A DNA stretch of 64,000 nt from Victivallis lenta (GCF_009695545.1 NZ_VUNS01000002.1:62001-126000), one strand, 5' to 3'; numbered from the stretch's first letter, positions 1-9,357 are shown. Translations and numbers: made by a program. The notes: a model not told the origin generated them from the letters alone.

Positions 1-324
1 ACCGTTCTCGGCGTCTTCACCGGGAATGCGGAGCTGATCGCCGCCGCGGCCGGAACGCTGATCGTCATGGCCGCGATCCAGCCGCTCCAGATCGTCGCCG
101 GAATCTGGTTCAACGTCGTCTCCGGCACAGGCAGCACCCGGACCGCGCTTTTCATCGAAGTCGGCACACTGCTGGTCTACCTCGTCTCAGTCTGGTACAT
201 TGTCCTTTTCCGCCGGCTCGGAACCGGCTGGTGCTGGAGCACCGAATTCTATTACAGCTTCGTCATGCTCGCCGCGTCCCTCTGGTATCTGAAGAAAGCC
301 CGCTGGCAGGGCCGCCGAATCTGA
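1..324 (+). CDS. MATE family efflux transporter, C-terminal fragment
   Basis: The reading frame is open from the first base, so the start lies upstream of the window and only about 107 residues are visible. They include hydrophobic segments and a stretch reading FNVVSGTGSTRTALFIEV, which matches the conserved late helices of MATE multidrug/Na+ antiporters. The fragment ends in a hydrophilic tail of Lys and Arg. The protein would act in the inner membrane as a cation-coupled exporter; the substrate cannot be told. The next gene is convergent and begins its stop codon only 14 bases later, with no clear terminator between them. Confidence 0.75.
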   Translation, partial: TVLGVFTGNAELIAAAAGTLIVMAAIQPLQIVAGIWFNVVSGTGSTRTALFIEVGTLLVYLVSVWYIVLFRRLGTGWCWSTEFYYSFVMLAASLWYLKKARWQGRRI

Positions 325-337
325 CGCAACGCGCGCA

Positions 338-1186
338 TCACTCTTCCGCCGCGAACTCTTTCAGCAACGCGATCTCCTTCGCCCAGAGCGTTTCGTCCGG
401 CGTCTCGAGGATGAGCGGGATGCCGTCGAATCGGTCGTCCGCCAGCAGCCGGCGGAAGAAATCGAGCCCGAGCTCGCCTTTGCCGATGCTGTTGTGCCGG
501 TCGAGCCGGCCGCCGAGGACGCTCTTCGAATCGTTCAGGTGCATGCCCTGAAGATATTCGAATCCGATCAGGCGTTCAAATTCCGAAAAGGTCTTTTCAT
601 ATCCCTCCGGCGTAGCGAGATCGTAGCCGGCCGCATAGGTGTGGCAGGTGTCGAGGCAGACGCCGACGCGGCCGGGCCGGTCGGTCAGCTCCAACATCGC
701 CGCAATCTGCTCGAAGGCGAAACCGACGTTCGTCCCCTGCCCTGCGGTATTCTCAAAAACCGCGCAGACATTCGGAACCGTATCAACCGCCTCGCGGACG
801 CTCGCAGCAATCAGCTTCAGGTCCTCCTCGAGCGTCACCTCCTTCAGATGGCTGCCGGGATGGAAATTCAGCTTCACAAGCCCGAGCGCGTCGCAGCGCT
901 TCAGCTCGTCGATAAAGGCCGCAAGCGAACGCTTCCGCTTCTCCGCATCCGGCTGGCCGAGGTTGATCAGATAGGTGTCGTGCGGCAGGATCAGTTCCGG
1001 TTTGTAGCCGTATTTTTCACAATTCGCCCGAAAGGCCGCAATCGACTCCTCCGCCAGCGGCGGCGCGCTCCACTGACGCTGGTTCTTCGTGAACATCGCA
1101 AACGCGGTCGCGCCGATCCCGTGTGCATTCAGCGGCGCGTTTTCAACACCGCCCGAAATGCTGACATGTGCTCCGATATATTTCAT
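338..1186 (-). CDS. nfo: Deoxyribonuclease IV (endonuclease IV, AP endonuclease)
   Basis: This 282-residue protein has the length and motifs of endonuclease IV, which cuts DNA 5' of abasic sites during base excision repair using three metal ions. It opens with MKYIGAHVSISGG and carries the metal-ligand segments HPGSHL, FENTAGQG, LDTCHTYAAGYD, HLNDSK, DRHNSIGKGELG and a final LETP. The start at 1186 is chosen over an upstream GTG at 1204 because a GGAGAGGAGAG ribosome site lies just before it and the family begins here. Its ATG overlaps the TGA of the upstream gene (ATGA), so the two are translationally coupled. Confidence 0.95.
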   Translation of the reverse strand: MKYIGAHVSISGGVENAPLNAHGIGATAFAMFTKNQRQWSAPPLAEESIAAFRANCEKYGYKPELILPHDTYLINLGQPDAEKRKRSLAAFIDELKRCDALGLVKLNFHPGSHLKEVTLEEDLKLIAASVREAVDTVPNVCAVFENTAGQGTNVGFAFEQIAAMLELTDRPGRVGVCLDTCHTYAAGYDLATPEGYEKTFSEFERLIGFEYLQGMHLNDSKSVLGGRLDRHNSIGKGELGLDFFRRLLADDRFDGIPLILETPDETLWAKEIALLKEFAAEE

Positions 1187-2079
1187 AGATGCTCTCCTCT
1201 CCACAGTGCGTCACAGGTTTCCACCATGCGCCGGACCGAAATTTCGTGGCCGACGCAGTTCATTTCATTCTGCACGCTCATCAGCCGCGGCGACTGTCTG
1301 AGCAGCGGAATCTTCTCCGCCCAGTCGATCGTGCCGAGCCCCGGCAGCGTATGCGCGTCGTTCAAACCGTCGTTGTCGTGCAGATGGCAGCAGACGATAT
1401 GGGGCGTCAGCCGCTCGAGAATCCGCTCCTGCAGCTGCGGCTTTCCGTGCCAGAGGGTGTCGCGGATATATTCGCACAGCATGTCCGGCCGTTTGCCGGG
1501 CGTCGCGGTCATGACGTTCTCGTGCCCGGAGTCGTAGCAACAGCCGAGATACGGCGAATCGATCCGTTCGAAAATCGCCAGCAGCTCCCCGATCGTGTCG
1601 GTCGGAGCGATGATGTTCTCGATCGCCACGGTCACTCCGGCTTTCTCCGCCGCCGGGAGCAGCTCCTCAAGCGCCGCGACGGCGAGGTCGCGCAGCACCG
1701 GCACCGGCGGGGCGTCCGCGCGTTTGCAGATCGAATCCCCGATATGGATCACGATGCTGCCGGCGCCGGCCTCCCCGGCGGCTTCGATCATGCGTTTCTG
1801 ATTCCGCAGCATGAGTTTCCGCGCATCGGAATCCGTCTCGTTCAGGTCCCAGGCGTTTCCCCACGGCGCATGGGCGCCGTCGAAACGCATGCTGAACCGG
1901 GAACAGAGCGAAAGCACCGATTTGCGGAACTCCGGCTCTTCCGCAAAGCGGGGCAGGAGAAAGTGGGTCAGAATCAGCCGGTTCACGCCGTTGTCGCGGA
2001 ATTCCGCCATCACGTTCCCATAAAATTTTTCCGGGACCGCCCCCCAGGACCAGTAGTGTGAAATTGCCGGCGCAGCCAT
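1183..2079 (-). CDS. Sugar phosphate isomerase/epimerase-like TIM-barrel protein
   Basis: The 298-residue protein belongs to the xylose isomerase-like/AP endonuclease 2 TIM-barrel superfamily. Visible metal-binding style segments are VAIENI, YDSGHENV and CCHLHDNDG, spaced as in sugar phosphate isomerases/epimerases. A strong GAGGGAGG site precedes the ATG. It overlaps nfo by four bases, and both proteins share the same fold superfamily, so they form a two-gene unit. Whether it acts on a sugar or has a repair-linked role cannot be decided from sequence; the first is the usual function of the family. No signal peptide is present, so it is cytoplasmic. Confidence 0.8.
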   Translation of the reverse strand: MAAPAISHYWSWGAVPEKFYGNVMAEFRDNGVNRLILTHFLLPRFAEEPEFRKSVLSLCSRFSMRFDGAHAPWGNAWDLNETDSDARKLMLRNQKRMIEAAGEAGAGSIVIHIGDSICKRADAPPVPVLRDLAVAALEELLPAAEKAGVTVAIENIIAPTDTIGELLAIFERIDSPYLGCCYDSGHENVMTATPGKRPDMLCEYIRDTLWHGKPQLQERILERLTPHIVCCHLHDNDGLNDAHTLPGLGTIDWAEKIPLLRQSPRLMSVQNEMNCVGHEISVRRMVETCDALWRGEHL

Positions 2080-2136
2080 CTGCCGTCCTCCCTCTTTCCA
2101 TGCAGCTAAAAAACAAAAAATAGACCGTTTCCGCGA

Positions 2137-2165
2137 TTGCCGAACGGGGAATGCGGTGCTATTTT
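2137..2165 (+). promoter_or_regulatory. Putative sigma70 promoter for the UPF0104 gene
   Basis: TTGCCG at 2137-2142 and TATTTT at 2160-2165 are separated by 17 bases in the AT-rich gap between two divergent genes. A GAGG ribosome site at 2181-2184 and the ATG at 2195 follow. Confidence 0.4.
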
Positions 2166-2194
2166 AATAGACAATACAATGAGGTTTTTTGCAA

Positions 2195-3253
2195 ATGAGT
2201 TCTCTTGTAAAGCTGAAAAAGTTTTTCTGGTTTTTCCTGAAGCTTGCGATTGCGGGGGGCATCGTCGGCTATCTCGTCGCCCGCAATCCGGCCGAGATCG
2301 CCGACGGCTTCAAGGCGTTCGACTACAAGTGGCTCGTTCCGGCCGTAGCGATCTACTTCGCCCATATGCTGGTCTGTTCCTGGCGCTGGTTCCGGCTGAC
2401 CCGGATGCTCGGCGTCGAGCTGTCGCCGTTCGAGGCGCTTTCGCTGACCATGCAGGGGTATTTCTTCTCCCTGGTGATTCCGGGCGGCGCCATCGGCGGC
2501 GACGTGGTCAAGATGGGGGTGCTTTCGAAGCGCTCGGCGGCCGGCAGCCGGGTGGAGGGGGCCTTCACGATCCTGATGGACCGCATCATCGGCATGATCG
2601 CGCTCTTTTCGCTCGCGCTCGTGCTGCTGGTGCCGTCCCTTCCGCTGCTCATGAAGATCGAACTGCCGCAGATCGCGCTGAATGACACGATGCGGGAGCT
2701 CGGCATCCTCGCGCTGGCCGGACTCTGCCTCGCCGGACTCGGCGCGTCGTGCGTGATCTTCTTTCACCGCTGGATCGAAAAGCTTCCGCTGCTCGGCGCG
2801 CTCATGCACTGGGGCGATAAGATCACGCACGGCATGGTCACGCGCCTAACCACGGCTACCGACACCTATGCGAAGCAGTGGAAAGAGCTCACGCTGCTGA
2901 CCATTGTCAGCGTCTTTTTCGTTCACCTGATGACGGTGGCGGCCTTCGGCTGCCTGCTGGCCGGGCTCGGCGTTTCGGTGCCGGTGCTCACGCTGGTCGC
3001 CGCGGTCACGATCGGCAACATCGCCGGGCTCATCCCGCTTTTTCCGGGCGGCATCGGCGGGCGCGACGTGGTGACCATCACGATTCTCGTCGCAGGGGGC
3101 CTCGCGGCCGGCGACGCGAAAACCGGACAGCTGCTGTACACTGCGGTGGTCCTGTTCTTCAATCTGTTCGGAGGGCTCTTCTTCCTGCTGGACCCGGGCC
3201 GCAGACATACCGAGGAGATTCTGAAAAAAGAGATGGAGACCGCCGATGAGTGA
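2195..3253 (+). CDS. UPF0104 / lysylphosphatidylglycerol synthase-type membrane protein
   Basis: A 352-residue integral membrane protein with a basic N-terminus (SLVKLKKFFWFFLK) and several hydrophobic helices. Family-typical segments are VPAVAIYFAHMLVCSWRW, SLVIPGGAIGGDVVKM and LIPLFPGGIGGRDV, which mark the membrane domain shared by UPF0104 proteins and the flippase half of MprF. It lacks the cytoplasmic aminoacyl transferase domain, so transport or flipping of a lipid is the more likely role. The ATG at 2195 is preferred to an in-frame TTG at 2189 because of spacing from GAGG at 2181. It overlaps the next gene by eight bases, indicating one transcript. Confidence 0.85.
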   Translation: MSSLVKLKKFFWFFLKLAIAGGIVGYLVARNPAEIADGFKAFDYKWLVPAVAIYFAHMLVCSWRWFRLTRMLGVELSPFEALSLTMQGYFFSLVIPGGAIGGDVVKMGVLSKRSAAGSRVEGAFTILMDRIIGMIALFSLALVLLVPSLPLLMKIELPQIALNDTMRELGILALAGLCLAGLGASCVIFFHRWIEKLPLLGALMHWGDKITHGMVTRLTTATDTYAKQWKELTLLTIVSVFFVHLMTVAAFGCLLAGLGVSVPVLTLVAAVTIGNIAGLIPLFPGGIGGRDVVTITILVAGGLAAGDAKTGQLLYTAVVLFFNLFGGLFFLLDPGRRHTEEILKKEMETADE

Positions 3254-4667
3254 CCCCGTGACGCCCGCCGCACCCGCCAACCGTTTCCGCGATTCCCTCA
3301 GCAACGGAGAATTCGTGCTGCTGGTGGAGAGCTCGTCGCCGAGCCTTTCGAACGACCCGATCGCGGCCGGCGAGCGCCTCGCGGCTTTTGAAGAGGCCGT
3401 GCTGTCGGTTTCGAACGTCAACACGGCGCTCGCCGTCACCGACCGCTACCTGTCGCTCGACGCCTGGCGCGCGGTCGAGTACGCGAACGCGCTGCGCGAG
3501 GAGAACCGGGACCGTCACGTCATCTACCTCTCCGGCCGCAACACGACCGGCGAGGAGCTGCGCCAGCTCTCCGATGCGGCCGCAAAGAGCCGCCTGTTCA
3601 ATGTGGTCCCGGTCAGCGGCAACTGCGTGCCGGGCGACACGCTCCGCGAATGCCGCAAGCGGGTATTTTCGGAGAGCGTCGGCGTGATCCGCAACCTCGC
3701 GGAGCGGAAGGAGCCGTTCTTTCTCGGCGGCACCACGAATCCTTACGCCTATACGCCGTTCACGATGATGGGGCAGTATTTCAAACTGGTCAAGAAGCTC
3801 AATGCCGGGGCCTCCTTTGTGGTGGCGCAGGCGGGCTGGGACATGCTGAAGCTTCAGTCGCTGCGCTGGTATTTCTCGGGCCGCAGCCTCTTTTACCCGA
3901 TGATCGCCCGCCTCGTGCTGCTGACACCGAATCTGGTTGAAAAAATCCTGGCCGGAGAGTATCCCGGCATCAATATCTCGCCGGACTTCCAGAAAATTCT
4001 CGAGAAAGAGCTCCGTTATTCGCTGAACCAGTTCGAAGCCGCGCAATACCGGCGGCTCGAGCTGCAGGCGGCGGGCTGCCGGCTGCTCGGCTTCAGCGGC
4101 ATTCAACTGGCCGGGGCGGAGACGCCCGGCCGCGCGAAAATCGCGGCGGAGCGAATCGGCAACGCGCTCCGGGAATTCAACAGCTTCGACAGCTGGCTCG
4201 AGGAGTACAACTCCTACCTGGCCCGGGCCGAGATGTCGCCGTTCACGGGGAGTTTCTACCTGTACGACCACACGCTGCGCCGGGCTTATCCGGATGAGGA
4301 GATTCCGGTCGCCCGCGACTTCGGGGAACCGGAGATCACGCCCGGCGAAAAATTCCGTTTCAAGCTGCGCCGTTTCCTGTTCCCGCATGCCGACCGGCAG
4401 CGCGCCGAGTCGCGGCGGCTGCTGAAAAAGCTATTCGCCTCGTGCCGAGGCTGTTCGAGCTGCCGGCTGCCGAAAACCGAGTTCATCTGCACGGAAGGCT
4501 GTCCGAAACGGCTGCCGAACGGCCCCTGCGGCGGTGTGAAACCGCATGGAAACTGCGAAATCGCGCCCGGCGAATGCGTGCACAGCCGGATCGTCCGCCT
4601 CGCCCACTGGAACGGGACGCTGCCGGCGCTCGAGGACGAGATCCTCGATTCCGGCCGGGACGACTGA
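3246..4667 (+). CDS. Methylenetetrahydrofolate reductase with C-terminal MTHFR_C cysteine domain
   Basis: A 473-residue protein in two parts. Residues 1 to about 380 look like the MetF TIM barrel, with VLLVESSSP, SGRNTTGEELRQLSDAA, FFLGGTTNPY and FVVAQAGWD. The last 75 residues are a cysteine-rich MTHFR_C domain: CRGCSSCRLPKTEFICTEGC, then CPKRLPNGPCGG and CEIAPGECVHS. MTHFR_C domains are found in methylenetetrahydrofolate reductases of anaerobes, often with a separate electron-transfer partner. The enzyme would reduce 5,10-methylene-THF to 5-methyl-THF for methionine or C1 metabolism. It overlaps the upstream gene and is followed by a DUF1015 gene after 45 bases. Confidence 0.8.
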   Translation: MSDPVTPAAPANRFRDSLSNGEFVLLVESSSPSLSNDPIAAGERLAAFEEAVLSVSNVNTALAVTDRYLSLDAWRAVEYANALREENRDRHVIYLSGRNTTGEELRQLSDAAAKSRLFNVVPVSGNCVPGDTLRECRKRVFSESVGVIRNLAERKEPFFLGGTTNPYAYTPFTMMGQYFKLVKKLNAGASFVVAQAGWDMLKLQSLRWYFSGRSLFYPMIARLVLLTPNLVEKILAGEYPGINISPDFQKILEKELRYSLNQFEAAQYRRLELQAAGCRLLGFSGIQLAGAETPGRAKIAAERIGNALREFNSFDSWLEEYNSYLARAEMSPFTGSFYLYDHTLRRAYPDEEIPVARDFGEPEITPGEKFRFKLRRFLFPHADRQRAESRRLLKKLFASCRGCSSCRLPKTEFICTEGCPKRLPNGPCGGVKPHGNCEIAPGECVHSRIVRLAHWNGTLPALEDEILDSGRDD

Positions 4668-4712
4668 TATTTGCGAGACAAACCACTCAACTCAATGAGG
4701 AGATCATAAAAA

Positions 4713-5945
4713 ATGGCCGAACTTCTTCCTTTTCACGGACTGCTTCCGTCGGTCGAACGCGCCTCCGCCGTGGCGGCGGTTCCGTACGACGTGGTCAATA
4801 CGCGCGAAGCGGCCGGGCTGGCCAAAGGGAATCCCTACAGCTTCCTGCATGTTTCGCGCCCCGAAATCGACCTTGAATACGGCATCGATCTGCACGACGA
4901 AAAAGTCTACCGCCAGGCCGGAGAGGCGTTCCGGCGGCTCTGCCGCGAGGTGCCGCTGACCGTCGACGCGGGCAAGCATCTTTATCTGTACCAGCTGCAG
5001 ATGGGCGACCAGGTCCAGACCGGCATCATCGGCGCGGCCTCCGCTGCCGAATACAAGGCCGGGATCATCAAAAAGCACGAGAAGACCCGGCAGGACAAGG
5101 AGGACGACCGCACCCGCCACGTCATGGAGCTGCGCAGCCACACCGGCCCGGCCTTCTTCACCTACCGCGGCAAACCCGATATCGACGCGGTTGTGGCGAA
5201 GGAGCTCGCCAGGACGCCGCTGTTCAACTTCACGGCGGAGGACGGCATCCGCCACACGCTCTGGCGGATCGACGAGGCGACCAGCGAAAAGCTCTCCGAA
5301 CTGTTCCGGACCGAGGTGCCGGTGTTCTATATCGCGGACGGCCATCACCGCAGCGCCGCAGCCGCACGCACCGCAGCCGAGTGCGCGCCGAAGAACCCGA
5401 ACCACACCGGCAAAGAGGATTACAACTATTTTCTGACCGTCGCATTTCCGGCCGATCAGCTGAAGATCCTGCCCTACAACCGGGCGGTGCGCACGCTGAA
5501 CCACCACACGCCGGCGACCTTCCTGACGCTGATCGGCGAAAAATTCCGGATCAGTCCGGCCGAAGACGGTGAAGTCGCCCATTCGGGTGAATTCAAGTTC
5601 TACCTGGCGCACGAATGGTATCTGGCCCGGCCGAAATTCGACCTCTCGAAGCTGAATGTGATCGAACAGCTCGACGTCAGCATCCTGCAGGACAACGTGC
5701 TCGCTCCCCTGCTCGGAATCGATGATCCGCGCACGAGCAGGGAGATCGACTTCATCGGCGGAATCCGCGGCACGCAGGAGCTGATCCGGCTCGTCGACTC
5801 GAAGGAGTATGCAATTGCGTTTTCGATGCACGCCACGACGGTCGATCAGCTGATGGCGATCGCCGACGCGGGCGAGATCATGCCGCCGAAATCGACCTGG
5901 TTCGAGCCGAAGCTTCGCGACGGCCTCGTCTCGCACAATTTCTGA
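4713..5945 (+). CDS. DUF1015 family protein
   Basis: The 410-residue protein matches the DUF1015 family along its length: PYDVVNTREAAGLAKGNPYS and FLHVSRPEIDL near the N-terminus, QDKEDDRTRHVMELRSHTGP in the middle, VFYIADGHHRSAAAART, and PPKSTWFEPKLRDGL at the end. The molecular function is not established. The conserved DGHHR segment suggests a catalytic or metal-binding pocket. A GAGGAG ribosome site lies before the ATG. It sits in the same direction as the MetF-type gene, so joint transcription is possible. A long GC-rich hairpin lies 54 bases after the stop. Confidence 0.9.
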   Translation: MAELLPFHGLLPSVERASAVAAVPYDVVNTREAAGLAKGNPYSFLHVSRPEIDLEYGIDLHDEKVYRQAGEAFRRLCREVPLTVDAGKHLYLYQLQMGDQVQTGIIGAASAAEYKAGIIKKHEKTRQDKEDDRTRHVMELRSHTGPAFFTYRGKPDIDAVVAKELARTPLFNFTAEDGIRHTLWRIDEATSEKLSELFRTEVPVFYIADGHHRSAAAARTAAECAPKNPNHTGKEDYNYFLTVAFPADQLKILPYNRAVRTLNHHTPATFLTLIGEKFRISPAEDGEVAHSGEFKFYLAHEWYLARPKFDLSKLNVIEQLDVSILQDNVLAPLLGIDDPRTSREIDFIGGIRGTQELIRLVDSKEYAIAFSMHATTVDQLMAIADAGEIMPPKSTWFEPKLRDGLVSHNF

Positions 5946-5998
5946 CCGTACCGGCGGTTGCAAGGGGAACGGCCCGCGCTCCCGGGCCATCCGGCCCC

Positions 5999-6030
5999 GG
6001 CGGCGTGGGCGAAAGCGCCCGGAGGCCGCC
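5999..6030 (+). terminator. GC-rich hairpin after the DUF1015 gene
   Basis: GGCGGC at 5999-6004 pairs with GCCGCC at 6025-6030, and GGGCG at 6007-6011 pairs with CGCCC at 6016-6020 around an AAAG loop. There is no U-run, so it may slow or end transcription only with help. The rest of 5946-6204 is non-coding; its distal half is AT-rich and probably holds the promoter of the hydrolase gene, but no clear -35/-10 pair can be chosen. Confidence 0.45.
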
Positions 6031-6204
6031 GGAGCGGCCGGAGGGAGCGGCCGGATTTTATGCGCGTCTCTCCTCTTGCCGGTTCCATTTTTCGTCATTT
6101 GATTGTTTTGTGCGGTTTTTTGATTCGATTGTCATGGAAAATCCGCACTTTCCCGAGTATTCTATATCCGTACCCTGAAAATCAATCCAAAACAGAGGTG
6201 GGAT

Positions 6205-9200
6205 ATGGAAACTCTTTACGCTGCCGACAACCGGAAAAAATTCGATGCGGTTTTCGCATCGCCGGGTGCTCTTTACCGCGACACGCCGTTCTGGGCGTGG
6301 AACTGCGATCTCGATCCGGAGGAGCTCAAGCGGCAGATCCGCGTGTTCAAGGAAATGGGCATGGGCGGTTTCCATATGCACGCCCGCACCGGGCTCGGCA
6401 CGCCGTACCTGAGTCCCGAATTCATGGAGCGGGTCAAGGAGTGCGTCAGCACCGCCAAAGAACTCGATATGCTCGCCTGGCTCTATGACGAGGACCGCTG
6501 GCCCTCCGGCGCGGCGGGCGGACTGGTCACCAGAGATCCGAAATTCCGGGCCCGCCACCTCCTGTTCACGCCCGAAAAGCGCGAAGCCGCGCCGGACGCC
6601 GCCAACGACAACTCCGGGCGCTTTCTCGCCGCCTACTCCGTCAAACTCGACGCCTCCGGCGCGCTCGAGAGCTACAGGCGCCTCGGCGAAGACGATGAAC
6701 CTGAAGCCGGAGCCGGGAAGTTCTACGCTTACCTTATCGTCGCCGAGCCGCATCCGTGGTTCAACGACCAGACCTATGTCGATACGCTGAATCCGAAGGC
6801 GATTGAAAAATTCGTCGACGTGACCTACGAAGCGTATTTCAAGGCGGTCGGCGGCGAGTTCGACAGGACCGTTCCGGCGATCTTCACCGACGAACCGCAG
6901 TTCACCCGCAAAAGCGCGCTCAAATTCGCGCAGGAAAAACGCGATGCGGTGTTCCCGTTCACCGACGACCTGCCGGAAACCTACCGCGAAGCCTACGGCG
7001 CGGACCTTCTCGACACCTTTCCCGAAGTGATCTGGGAACTGCCGGACGGCAAATATTCGCTCGCCCGCTACCGCTATCACGACCACGTTTCGGAGCGGTT
7101 CGCCTCGGCGTTCGCCGACACGATCGGCAGCTGGTGCGAAAAGCACGACATCCGCTTCTCCGGACACATGATGGAAGAGGGGTCGCTCGAATCCCAGACC
7201 TGCGCGCTCGGGGAAGCGATGCGCAGTTACCGCTCGTTCCAGCTGCCCGGCATCGACATGCTCTGCGATGCGTACGAGTTCAGCACCGCCAAGCAGGCGC
7301 AGAGCGCTTCGCGCCAGTTCGGGCGCGGCGGCGTGCTCTCCGAACTCAACGGCGTAACCGACTGGGACTTCGACTTCAAGGGGCACAAGGGACATGGCGA
7401 CTGGCAGGCGGCGCTCGGCGTAACGGTCCGGGTCCCGCATCTCTCCTGGCTGTCGATGGGCGGCGAAGCGAAGCGCGACTATCCGGCCTCGATCAGCTAT
7501 CAGTCGCCGTGGTACAAAAAATATCCGATCATCGCGGATCACTTCGCGCGGGTCAACGCCGCGATGACCCGCGGCCGCGCCCGGGTGCGGGTCGCCGTCG
7601 TGCATCCGGTCGAATCCTACTGGCTCGCCTACGGGCCGCAGGACATGACCGCCGGCAAGCGCGAAATGCTGCACGAAACTTTTGAAAGCCTGATCCACTG
7701 GCTGCTGCACGGACTCGTCGACTTCGACTTCGTGGCGGAATCGCTGCTGCCGGAGCTCTCCCCCGTCCAGCTCGGCAAAACCTTTATCGTCGGGGAGATG
7801 GGCTACGATGTGGTCATCGTGCCGCCGACCCTCACGCTGCGCGGCTCGACGCTGGAGCGGCTCGAAAAATTCCAGGCGGCCGGAGGCCGGGTCATCTTCG
7901 CCGGCGACGTGGCGGTCTGCTGCGATGCGGTCGAATCGGACCGCGCGAAGAAGCTGGCCGAAAAGTCCGAAACCATCCCGTTCACGCGGAATGCCGTCCT
8001 GACCGCGGTAAACAATCTGCGCGACGTCGCCGTCATCCGCAGCGCCGACGGCTACCCGATGGATAAGCTCCTCTACCAGATGCGCGAAGAGGGGGCGGAC
8101 CGCTACTTGTTCCTGGTCAACACCGAACGCCTCGGCCTCGCCCGCGACGTGATCGTGAAGGTGCGCGGCAGCTGGCAGGTCGAATATCTCGACACCATGA
8201 CCGGCGAATCGAAGCCGGTCGCAGGGCGGCAGGAGAACGGCTGGACGCTCTTTGATTACGCGATCTATCCGCACGGGCACCTGCTCGTGAAACTGACGCC
8301 GTCGGACGAGTGCAAAGGCGAACGGATCGGCACCCCGCTGCTCACCGACGCGCAGGCCGAAGCCGCGACCGAAGCACACCTGTCCGGAACCATTCCGGTG
8401 TCGCTCGACGAACCGAACGTCCTGCTGCTCGACCGCCCGAAGTGGCGCATGGCCGGCGATGCGGAGTGGCAGCCGGCCGAAGAGATCCTGCGGCTCGACA
8501 ACAAAGTGCGCGCCCGGCTCGGCCAGCGCGAGCGCGGCGGCCACATCGTGCAGCCGTGGGTCTACGGCAAATCGACCGAAGTGCTCGGCACGCTTGAGCT
8601 CGCCTACACGATCGAAACGCTGATCGATGTCGAATCTCCGCTCTTCGCGATGGAGGAGCCCGACAACGCCGAACTCTTCCTCGACGGCGTGAAAGTCCCG
8701 TTCGAGGACAACGGTTACTGGACCGACCGCTCGCTGCGGACCGGTTTCCTGCCGAAGCTGACCGCCGGAACGCATGAGCTCGTCGTGAAAATCGCCTATA
8801 CGCGCTCCGGCAACGTCGAGCGCTGCTTCCTGCTCGGCGATTTCGGCGTCGAGCTGCGCGGCGACACGGCCCGCATCGTCGAACCGGTCCGCGAACTCGT
8901 CTGGGGCGACGTGACCCGGCAGGGACTGCCGTTCTACGGCGGCAACATCACCTATCACTGCAAATTCATGCAGTACGAGGCGGAAAAGCTGCTGCTGCGG
9001 ATTCCGTCGCGCGTGACCAGCATGCCGGATTCCCTGAACAACGGCGTCGCGGCGCGCGAAGTTCCGCTCGGCGGCTACCGCGGCGTCCTCGTCAGCGCCG
9101 CGCTCGACGGCAAACCGGCGGGAGAGCTCGCGTTCGCCCCGTACCAGAGCGAACTCGGGGAAGTCGCGAAGGGCGAGCATACGCTCGATCTGACGCTCTA

Positions 9201-9357
9201 CGGCAGCCGGGTCAACAGCGCCGGCTCCGTGCATCTGACGTTCCGCATCCGCTGGGCCGGCCCGGGCGCCTGGCGGACAGAGGGCGACATGTTCAGCTAC
9301 GACTACCAGGTCCAGCCTTTCGGCATCACGGCCGCGCCGCGGCTGCTGAAGAAATAA
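6205..9357 (+). CDS. GH106-like glycoside hydrolase (alpha-L-rhamnosidase type), cytoplasmic
   Basis: A 1050-residue protein whose N-terminus (PFWAWNCDLDPEELKRQ, then MGMGGFHMHARTGLGTPYLS) matches the barrel start of GH106-type alpha-L-rhamnosidases and related uncharacterised hydrolases. Further barrel features are WLYDEDRWPSG, PAIFTDEPQF and FSGHMMEEGSL. The middle holds a glutamine amidotransferase-like stretch (YDVVIVPPTLTLRG), and the C-terminal 250 residues look like a galactose-binding beta-sandwich. No signal peptide is visible, unlike the other hydrolases in the window, so it should work on imported oligosaccharides. An AGAGGTGGGAT site precedes the ATG. The gene stands alone and ends at a terminator. 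The exact substrate is uncertain. Confidence 0.7.
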   Translation: METLYAADNRKKFDAVFASPGALYRDTPFWAWNCDLDPEELKRQIRVFKEMGMGGFHMHARTGLGTPYLSPEFMERVKECVSTAKELDMLAWLYDEDRWPSGAAGGLVTRDPKFRARHLLFTPEKREAAPDAANDNSGRFLAAYSVKLDASGALESYRRLGEDDEPEAGAGKFYAYLIVAEPHPWFNDQTYVDTLNPKAIEKFVDVTYEAYFKAVGGEFDRTVPAIFTDEPQFTRKSALKFAQEKRDAVFPFTDDLPETYREAYGADLLDTFPEVIWELPDGKYSLARYRYHDHVSERFASAFADTIGSWCEKHDIRFSGHMMEEGSLESQTCALGEAMRSYRSFQLPGIDMLCDAYEFSTAKQAQSASRQFGRGGVLSELNGVTDWDFDFKGHKGHGDWQAALGVTVRVPHLSWLSMGGEAKRDYPASISYQSPWYKKYPIIADHFARVNAAMTRGRARVRVAVVHPVESYWLAYGPQDMTAGKREMLHETFESLIHWLLHGLVDFDFVAESLLPELSPVQLGKTFIVGEMGYDVVIVPPTLTLRGSTLERLEKFQAAGGRVIFAGDVAVCCDAVESDRAKKLAEKSETIPFTRNAVLTAVNNLRDVAVIRSADGYPMDKLLYQMREEGADRYLFLVNTERLGLARDVIVKVRGSWQVEYLDTMTGESKPVAGRQENGWTLFDYAIYPHGHLLVKLTPSDECKGERIGTPLLTDAQAEAATEAHLSGTIPVSLDEPNVLLLDRPKWRMAGDAEWQPAEEILRLDNKVRARLGQRERGGHIVQPWVYGKSTEVLGTLELAYTIETLIDVESPLFAMEEPDNAELFLDGVKVPFEDNGYWTDRSLRTGFLPKLTAGTHELVVKIAYTRSGNVERCFLLGDFGVELRGDTARIVEPVRELVWGDVTRQGLPFYGGNITYHCKFMQYEAEKLLLRIPSRVTSMPDSLNNGVAAREVPLGGYRGVLVSAALDGKPAGELAFAPYQSELGEVAKGEHTLDLTLYGSRVNSAGSVHLTFRIRWAGPGAWRTEGDMFSYDYQVQPFGITAAPRLLKK

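Noticed and set aside
5946-6204. Structured RNA or riboswitch before the GH106-like gene
   Set aside because: The only strong structure is a GC hairpin close to the upstream gene's end; no conserved riboswitch core or expression platform near 6205 is visible.
6058-9234. 1058-residue open frame on the minus strand
   Set aside because: It is antisense to the GH106-like gene, is rich in Arg, Val and Glu with no motif, and arises from GC-rich codon use of the real gene.
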